A stretch of 64,000 nt of DNA from Euonymus europaeus (lineage: Eukaryota; Streptophyta; Magnoliopsida; Celastrales; Celastraceae), in NCBI GenBank assembly GCA_963580455.1, contig OY756958.1:29214501-29278500 (forward strand). The letters run 5' to 3'. The position numbers and the translations under genes are program-made. The notes beneath the pieces are model-generated. The model was not told the origin of the DNA. It ran no database searches and saw only the letters and a list, made by a program, of their open reading frames with translations. Position 1 is the stretch's first letter. Every line of letters begins with the position of its first letter. Shown in pieces: positions 56,832 to 64,000 of this stretch.

Positions 56832-59640
56832 GAACACACGGATTGATTTTTGATCGAAGATCAGTAAAAATAGTATTTATGATTCAACTAACGAATTCAA
56901 TCCAACAAAAGGATCTTCTCACTCCTGAGACCTGAAACCGATTCTCATGAAGTTTCTCTCACTATCGCCTGTTATCTTCCTATATATGTACACGAAATCG
57001 GCTTACAAACAGGTGCGCACCCCAAAGCATATCCAAAACCCAGTACGCAATTCCACATTTGGCCCTTCAGTACCACCATAATCACATCAAGCTTTTCCGT
57101 TATAATAAAAAATTATGTATTTTAATTGAAGATCAAAAGCAAAGAATCCATTAATGAAGTTTTTGGTTGGCTGATTTCGCTTAATTGCGCATTAAGTAAT
57201 ATATCTATTGAATTAAAAAGCTAATCTCTCCCTTGCCCATTGTTGGCTAGACGAAGTGGAAGTTGAGTGCACGCATGACACCATTGAAAAATATAAAAAT
57301 ACTGCCACCAGTTTTCCGTCTCAATCATTTTATGAGTACGAGATACGATTAACACATTCAACGATAAGATCCAGATAAGAACTTCCCAGCTACTATTGGA
57401 AGTATAAGACTGGCATTTGAAGAAAATAATAAGTACAGAAAAATCAATGAAAGGCAGGATCCGAACAAAAATGAAAGAACATATTCAGGCTTCCATAGCA
57501 GGAACTACAAATCAAGCATCAACCACGAATTTCACCTTCCATTACAAATTTTCTACAATCTACAATGCTTGCAACGGTTCTTTTTTACAAGGTAAATACA
57601 CGTAAAAGTTCAAAAATATACATGCCAGGTAAACGCATGATCATCAGTTAATTCATCAGAAATATATCGCAGCAAAACATTCTTTGCTCACTTACATGTA
57701 CATCAACCAAAGGTGCCTCTACTGCATAACAACAGTGAAATAATAGAAATCAACCATTCCCCTATAAAAGAAGAAAACTTTTCATCAGACCCATCTCTAT
57801 TGGCATTTAGATGCATGAACCAGTCGTGGGTGGGAATCAAAGAGGGAAGGGGAAGAATATGCATTCCTATATATCGTATTCTATGAAGATCATAGCTCAG
57901 AATCTCCAGATAGACGAAGGGGCCAGATACCATAATTATTGAAAGGCTCCCTTCGTCAGCAAAAGTAATCAGTCTGTTCAGTAGAGCTGGCTTAGCAAGA
58001 TCATTTGTACATTGTTGTGAAAGATTAATACGACAATCCAAAAACAGCAGGCAACCAGAACTTTGAACAAGGCAAGCATTACCGTACAGACCATTACTCG
58101 ATTCCGGAATACATTTTTTGAGGTAGGGATGCGTAAGAGGGTATCAGATTAGGAACTAGCTGAACCCTACAATAGCGAAGTAGTGCCATAAGGAATATAG
58201 CAAAAAGAGTGAATTTGACTTTGGTTTTCGGCTGAGGGAAGTGAACATTGATGAATAGCACAAAGAGAACATTGCAATGCTGAGAAAACCAACTCAAAGG
58301 GCAACAGTTACTGATTTTGATAAATGTAAAAACAGGGCATAGAGATACTTCATGCAAATGAGATCATGTCTTGGAATATAACAACTGTATTGATGTTTGT
58401 TGGATTTGAACATATCGACTAAGAACATAGATGGCAAAAACTGAGTTTCTAGCATTAGGAAACTAGTGATAACAAGGGATGAAAAAAGCAAATTCATCTC
58501 ATCAACATTATCCAGTCAGTACTATTTAGAAAGGACCAGATAACAAAAAGCAACATCTCTAAATCAAATCCTTTCATGAACAAATTTCCATATCGAAAGA
58601 GCATAGGATTGACAGGAGGCAGGATGTATTTAAAAGAGCGCTAAGCTGAGTATTCCCAACCAGATGCTAGGATAACTTCTGTCCAGGAAGAGAAAAGAAA
58701 CTGTCCAAAAACCAGAAGCAATAGCCAACTTGCACAATACGAATCCAAGAAGTCTTTAGTGGGGGGGAGGGGTGTGTGTGTGTGTGTGTGTGTGTGTCTT
58801 GGGGGTAGGTACCTTCAGAAGGAAAATTAATACCATGTCCTGCAATAATAAATATCAATCATGGAAATTTTGGGCATACACCAGTGTAAATTTCATAAGA
58901 TGCTTGACGTGAGATCTAGAGTAACAAGCATCAATGAGGGCCTTGAAGTTTGAAAATCAAGTAGTGTTTTAAGATAAAGGGATTAATGCCCCTTTTATGA
59001 ACTCGGGGAAAAAATAACCGAGTACAAGAAAAAGGATGATGATAGTTCATTCCACAGAGTATTTGTACCTTTTCAGCTCCTGAAGTGAATGCAGTGTTTT
59101 AAGCTACAATATCAATGTAAATAAGGGATGGGGAGGAAAAGATCGACAAGCATCTCACTTTCATCATCGATAGAAAAAATCCTTCAGACAGGAGGATGAG
59201 ATGAGAAAATTGATCACATGGGCAGAGAAATTATCACACAAAACACATGAAGTTGACCATTATGGTAACTCAAAAAGTATTTCCCGGTGCGATAATCAAG
59301 TTTATAGAGCATAACAATGCTGGAAACAAGATGAAAGCAAGCAAAGTAAAAGATAAGACCAGATATGACAAGATGCGCAGGGAATGACCCTACAAAGATC
59401 TAGGATACCAAAGTTGGAGAAAAATGGTGGAAACCTACAACACACCACTATAAACCAGTAGCGAACCTTCCCATCTGATCACCGGGCATATTGTTAGGAA
59501 AGGAAACGAGAATCCACTTGAAGAACCTTAAAGTCCTCTATAGAATAAATCTAAAGAAACCATGGAGAGGAAATGTTTGAGGGAAACAATTCCAAGATTC
59601 TAACTATGCACCTTCAGATGTCCAGAACTGTCTTTAGCAC
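56832..59640. other. OAT promoter and KH-gene 3' region
   Basis: Upstream of OAT there is a short GC-richer leader, then AT-rich DNA. From about 57400 to 59640 the sequence resembles UTR or intron DNA downstream of the KH gene. Frames such as 57703-58041 and 58094-58357 show no domains. A GT microsatellite is at 58772. Confidence 0.45.
58772..58797. repeat. (GT)13 microsatellite
   Basis: Pure GT run preceded by a G-rich tract (gggggggagggg). Confidence 0.95.
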
Positions 59641-62600
59641 TCAGGTGGCCATTATAAGAGCCTGAATCATATTCTCAGCGGTCCGCTTCTGTTCAGCTGT
59701 GCCAGATATAAGAGCAATTCGATCACCCCGAGAATATTTGGTTTCAGAAAGCTCTATCATTGCTCCAGACAACTGAATAGAAACAGGCAAGCACGAAATA
59801 GTATTTTAGAGGACGAAATTCTGCAAAAACCTATTCAATCAAATGCTAGACATTCCAACCAAGTGCAAAAGATTAAAAAACTATCAAGATAAAAAAAAAA
59901 TCCAGACATTTATTCCGTGAAATAACGAGTGAAGATAAAACACCTTTCTAATGTTGCCAATATTTGCACCCCCTTTACCCAGTACTTTGCCCACTGCATT
60001 AGCAGGGACAACTATCTCAAGTGCTGAAGGTGTAGGCAACCTACATGGCAGTATGATACAAAAGATAAGTTGACGATGGAGATATAGAAGGAAAATAAAT
60101 CATATATCAAAGAAGTTATAAATGGATTCAATCTACTAACCCTCCGTACAGCTTGGATGAATATGAAGACACTGAACCATAGCCATTTTCTCCAACCTGA
60201 GCCAAAAAAGAATAGTGACGCACATGATGCTTACAATTAACATCCAACAAACAATATTCAAGTCTTGCATCAAATACCAGAGGCAAACGAGTATTAAAAA
60301 ATCAGCATTGTGACTTAGTAAATCAGAATAAACTGAGACAATAGTAGAACCATGCTCCACAGCTTCAACCCACAAGAGAAATTCTTACAACCACACATAC
60401 ATGGTTAATTGACTGCTTAGGGAATAGACTGAAATAAAAACACAGGGAACATAAAAAAATTCACCAAAAGAAACTCTCTAATACATTATGAATCAAATAA
60501 AAATGACTTCTGCTGATAACAGACAGCAAACAAACCTATAACTCATGCAGAAAATCACACCGTATTTACAAACACATACACAAAATGCCCAGACTAAGAC
60601 AATTAAGGACAAGTTCCCAAAACATGCACCACATAATTACTGAAGAACAAAACAATCAAAGTTTCTAGAACAAGCAACAAGTTATTCGACAAGGCATTAT
60701 AATATCTCCCCTCTCAATTGACCACTAACTACCTGCAAATCTAAACAAAACTTAAAAACTGCTGGCAATGGCAAGGGTGCAGATACATCTTATGATGGAT
60801 ATTGATTTAGAGATCACTGTATTAACATACCGACGACAAAGATCCATATCCATAGAAGTTGCTCGAAGAAAGCAGTCCCAATCCACTTCCAAATTCAGCC
60901 CTCTGATCATAACCCAATGGTGCAACTGGTGGAACAGAGGACAAAATAGATGGCATTGAAAAACCAGTGCCACCAGAAGATATAGAATCAGCACCAACAG
61001 AAGGGTTACGATGCCCATCCTTATCCTTCAGCACATCATCTCTGAGCCTCAAAATAATCTGGATAAGTGCATCCCTAACACTAGCCACTTCCCCAACCAC
61101 CTAATAAGGTAAGGTATATGGTCAACCACAAAAATAAAAATAACAAGTAAGAGAAGATATCAAAGTTTGTCAATATTTATCCAGCAAACCTCAACAAGTT
61201 CATCATTGATGTCAGCACGCTTAGGCTTATTGCCTTTTGATATGCGGATATCAGCTTTAGTTCTCTTGCGGATTTCATTTATAACTGAACCACTCTTTCC
61301 AATAATACACCCAATAACTTTGGATGGAACAAGAAGCCGCATAGTAACAATAGAATCATCTTCGTCATTTATCTTCCCTTGAAGCAACAAAACAGCTTCA
61401 ACAGCCATCGATTTCAAATCATCGGGCGACTGCCAAAAAATAGACATTGCATGATCAATATATAGGATACATAAGAAGAAACCCAAGACCGAGCATATCA
61501 GGAGAACAAGAGTAAATAATCTGTGAACTAGTAAACTCCCACAAAGTGAGGTGAAGAAATTTAAATGCCACCACAGATAGGAACAATAAATGTTTCTTAA
61601 TGCAGTTTACTTTAAAGCACTAAAATAATTTGTAAATACTTTCTCTATTTATTTTTTTAAAAAGGAGGGGTGGGGGAGCCTTTTTTCCTCAACCTCACAT
61701 CCAAATGGTCCGTCATAGCCACTTTCACAACCGAGAATGGAGGGGAGTATAACCAGTCATCTGCTGTCAACATCCATGATCCAACTCCTCCACTTTACAC
61801 TCCAAGAACCACTCAACCGGAAGAAAAAAAATCGAATTTAACAAGTTGCATCCTCCTGTACACCCACACACCACCTAGGACAATCATATTGAGGTGTCCA
61901 TTTTTAAAAGTTTAAAGGTTTTGCGGAGTTAGGAAATAGAGAAGGAAACGAGAAGGTCATTTCAAAACTATTGTTTACCCAAATGATAAAATTAGCGTTT
62001 CTGATTAATGGGAACCTAGCAAAATCACAGGCACTGGATTAATAAAGACATAAGTTCTGCAATTCTCGAAAGAGATAACAAAATGGGGACAAAGAGATAT
62101 TTCAAAGGACTACGGATACCAGTTACAGCTTTGGCCCATCTAATGAAGTCCTTTAGGATAATTTACACTGTTAATCAAGAAATGGAAAGGAGATATAATC
62201 AGAAATAGATAGAACCTAAGGAAATGGGGGGAAGCAAAGAGCCTTTTAATTTCTAAGGGGGTTAACAGTATAAATAATCTTAAAGGACTCGTCTTCCAAT
62301 ACATTTGAATATATTGGACAGATTCAAATTGTACCTAGCAGATTGTAAAACTGTGATTCCGGGGAAATTTTGTCAACCTAAAACATAAATAGTCCAAATA
62401 ATATTTACAGAAGACCAAGAAAAAAATATCTTTTAACACACGAACGAGAGAACCCGTATAGCAGTAAAGTACTAAACCATTTGTTCCTCATTGCGTCTAT
62501 CACAATAACTATTGACATCTAGGGGTAAAATGTCTTTCTAAACTTTCTCATCCTACAATCACCATTAGAAAGATAAAACTTCTCATGAAATCATCAAACT

Positions 62601-64000
62601 TAAGAACCATGCTGTGTCAAGTCACTGTAAACTATGAGAAGGCATGAACCTTAAGAAAAAAAATATAGAAAAAAAAGCACAGAAAACCTTAAACTGAATA
62701 GGGTCCAATTAAATTAGTAAACATTAAAGAATAATGTACACCTATATGGGTCACTAAAATCAGATCTTTCTGTTTACCAATGAGGGAGAGAAGGAAAGGA
62801 AATAGAAAGGGATGAAAATACCTCCGTTGCGGTGATGGTAATGACACAATCATCTCGATCACGTTTAGTGTCATCGACCTCAACATGAGCACCACTATCC
62901 TGCCTTATACTTTTAATGGTACCCCCTCCCTTGCCAATGACACGCCCAATCTTGTCAAAGGGGCACAAAACTCTTATAATTAACTCCTCAGATCGCGAGG
63001 GACCACCAAAACCAGGAGCAACAGGCAGGGCAGAAGAATAAACAGGCCAAGCATTCCCTGTGTCCCCAAAACCCTGAAGATCAGGAATATGTGTGGCACC
63101 TAAAATCGAAGAAAGTGGTCTGGAAGAAAGCAGAGAATCTGCATTAGGATACAACCCAGCTGGAGGATAAATAGGGACATCTGAGGGTATAATAATGCTG
63201 GGAGGGGCATCTGGTATGGTCGTCTCCAGAGAAATATCTTCCCTTGGTGAGAACTTATACATGATTGCAGAAACTGCGAATAATGCCTTCTTCACGGCCT
63301 CTGAATCACCACTTATCTATTCACATGAAGGAAAACTTACTTTTCGAAACCATAAAAATTCCCAAGAAAAAAAATTCCAACAAAAAAGGAAATTAAAATA
63401 CAATGAATTTATTGAAGACAATCAAAGAAAAAATAAGGCCCAGATAAGTCAAGCCTAGGCTGACCAGCAAACAAGGGTAAAAAAGTCTACCAATCGAGAA
63501 AGAAGCAGTATATGGAAATTCAGGCCATATTAACTAGCTAACATAGGTGACATACACTGTCCATCAATCCGCTTAAGAGAGGCAAAATGCATTGAATTAG
63601 ATTCTTCACAATTCACATGTAACTATTACGCTGATATTATATACCCCACCCTTAAAACGAAAAGAAAACCCTAACAAAAAAAAAACTTAAAACTGGCCAG
63701 AAATATGGTTTCCAGGATGGTAGAACAAATGTACAAACTAGTACTAACATATTATGCCATCCCTGTGGAGCCTCATTCGGCAAAGATTTCAACCACATGC
63801 AAGACCCAATGGTTAAATTGAAAACCACCAAATTCATTCGTTAATAACTTCCGAAGTTTCAGTTCTACCACCAGAAAAAAAATAACAACAGAAGTAATAT
63901 AGTGATATAACGGATACTTACATGAAGGAAGTTATCAAAGTTCATTGCACATGAATGAGTTGGGTCATTACTGTCCTTGGCTGAAATCTTAATGCTAGTT
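59641..64000 (-). CDS. Multi-KH-domain RNA-binding protein (partial, 3' part)
   Basis: Seven minus-strand exons are visible: 64000-63922, 63316-62822, 61429-61190, 61100-60831, 60196-60141, 60040-59944 and 59772-59641 (TGA). They give about 455 C-terminal residues. Three KH domains are recognisable by their GxxG loops: IGRVIGKGGGTIKSIRQDSG (62.9 kb), VIGCIIGKSGSVINEIRKRT (61.3 kb) and AVGKVLGKGGANIGNIRKLS spanning the last splice. Between the second and third lies a Gly/Ser/Tyr-rich linker (SSNFYGYGSLSSVGENGYGS). The architecture fits plant PCBP/HEN4-type proteins with up to five KH domains, so the missing N-terminus probably carries one or two more. These proteins bind C- or U-rich RNA in the nucleus; the target is unknown. 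It neighbours OAT on the same strand, as I recall for Arabidopsis AT5G46180-AT5G46190. Confidence 0.93.

Overview
This window is nuclear DNA from a flowering plant, most likely a eudicot. Genes are interrupted by GT-AG introns, intergenic DNA is AT-rich, there are many small DNA transposons, and the proteins are plant-type (a TCP factor with a miR319 site, a CC-type glutaredoxin, plant ornithine aminotransferase). I see no prokaryotic features, CRISPR array or tRNA/rRNA gene. I cannot name the species.

Layout, left to right. (1) 1-5665, +: the 3' half of a DEAD-box RNA helicase of the plant RH1 / DDX51-Dbp6 type, with transposon and tandem-repeat material in its introns. (2) 8.2-13.7 kb: two short plant proteins sharing an N-terminal EVAPPQ motif. 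Between them lies a young, internally deleted Mutator-like element (11396-13204) with 154-bp terminal inverted repeats and a perfect 9-bp target duplication. (3) 14-18.2 kb: degenerate repeats, a MITE, and a three-exon gene for a conserved 107-residue plant protein. (4) 18.9-24.2 kb, -: ERO1, the ER thiol oxidase. (5) 25.8-26.2 kb, -: a CC-type (ROXY) glutaredoxin. (6) 26.3-32.6 kb: gene-poor DNA with several MITEs. (7) 34.2-35.5 kb, +: a TCP2-like transcription factor with a miR319 target site. (8) 36-43 kb: non-LTR retrotransposon debris and a broken ALG13-like gene. (9) 45.4-46.6 kb, -: an intronless F-box gene. (10) 47-50.6 kb: a 1351-bp hAT-type element with an 8-bp target duplication, plus other repeats. 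(11) 51.3-56.8 kb, -: delta-ornithine aminotransferase in ten exons. (12) 59.6 kb to the window end, -: the 3' part of a multi-KH-domain RNA-binding protein.

The genes do not form a pathway cluster. The right half (TCP2, F-box, OAT, KH) resembles, from memory, the combined gene content of two duplicated Arabidopsis segments (around AT4G18375-AT4G18390 and AT5G46170-AT5G46190), so it is probably an ancestral eudicot block. I did not find a clearly new biological system. The most notable items are the deleted Mutator-like element, the hAT element, the disrupted ALG13 copy, the pair of EVAPPQ small proteins, the in-frame terminal intron of ERO1 and a MITE group present in several copies.
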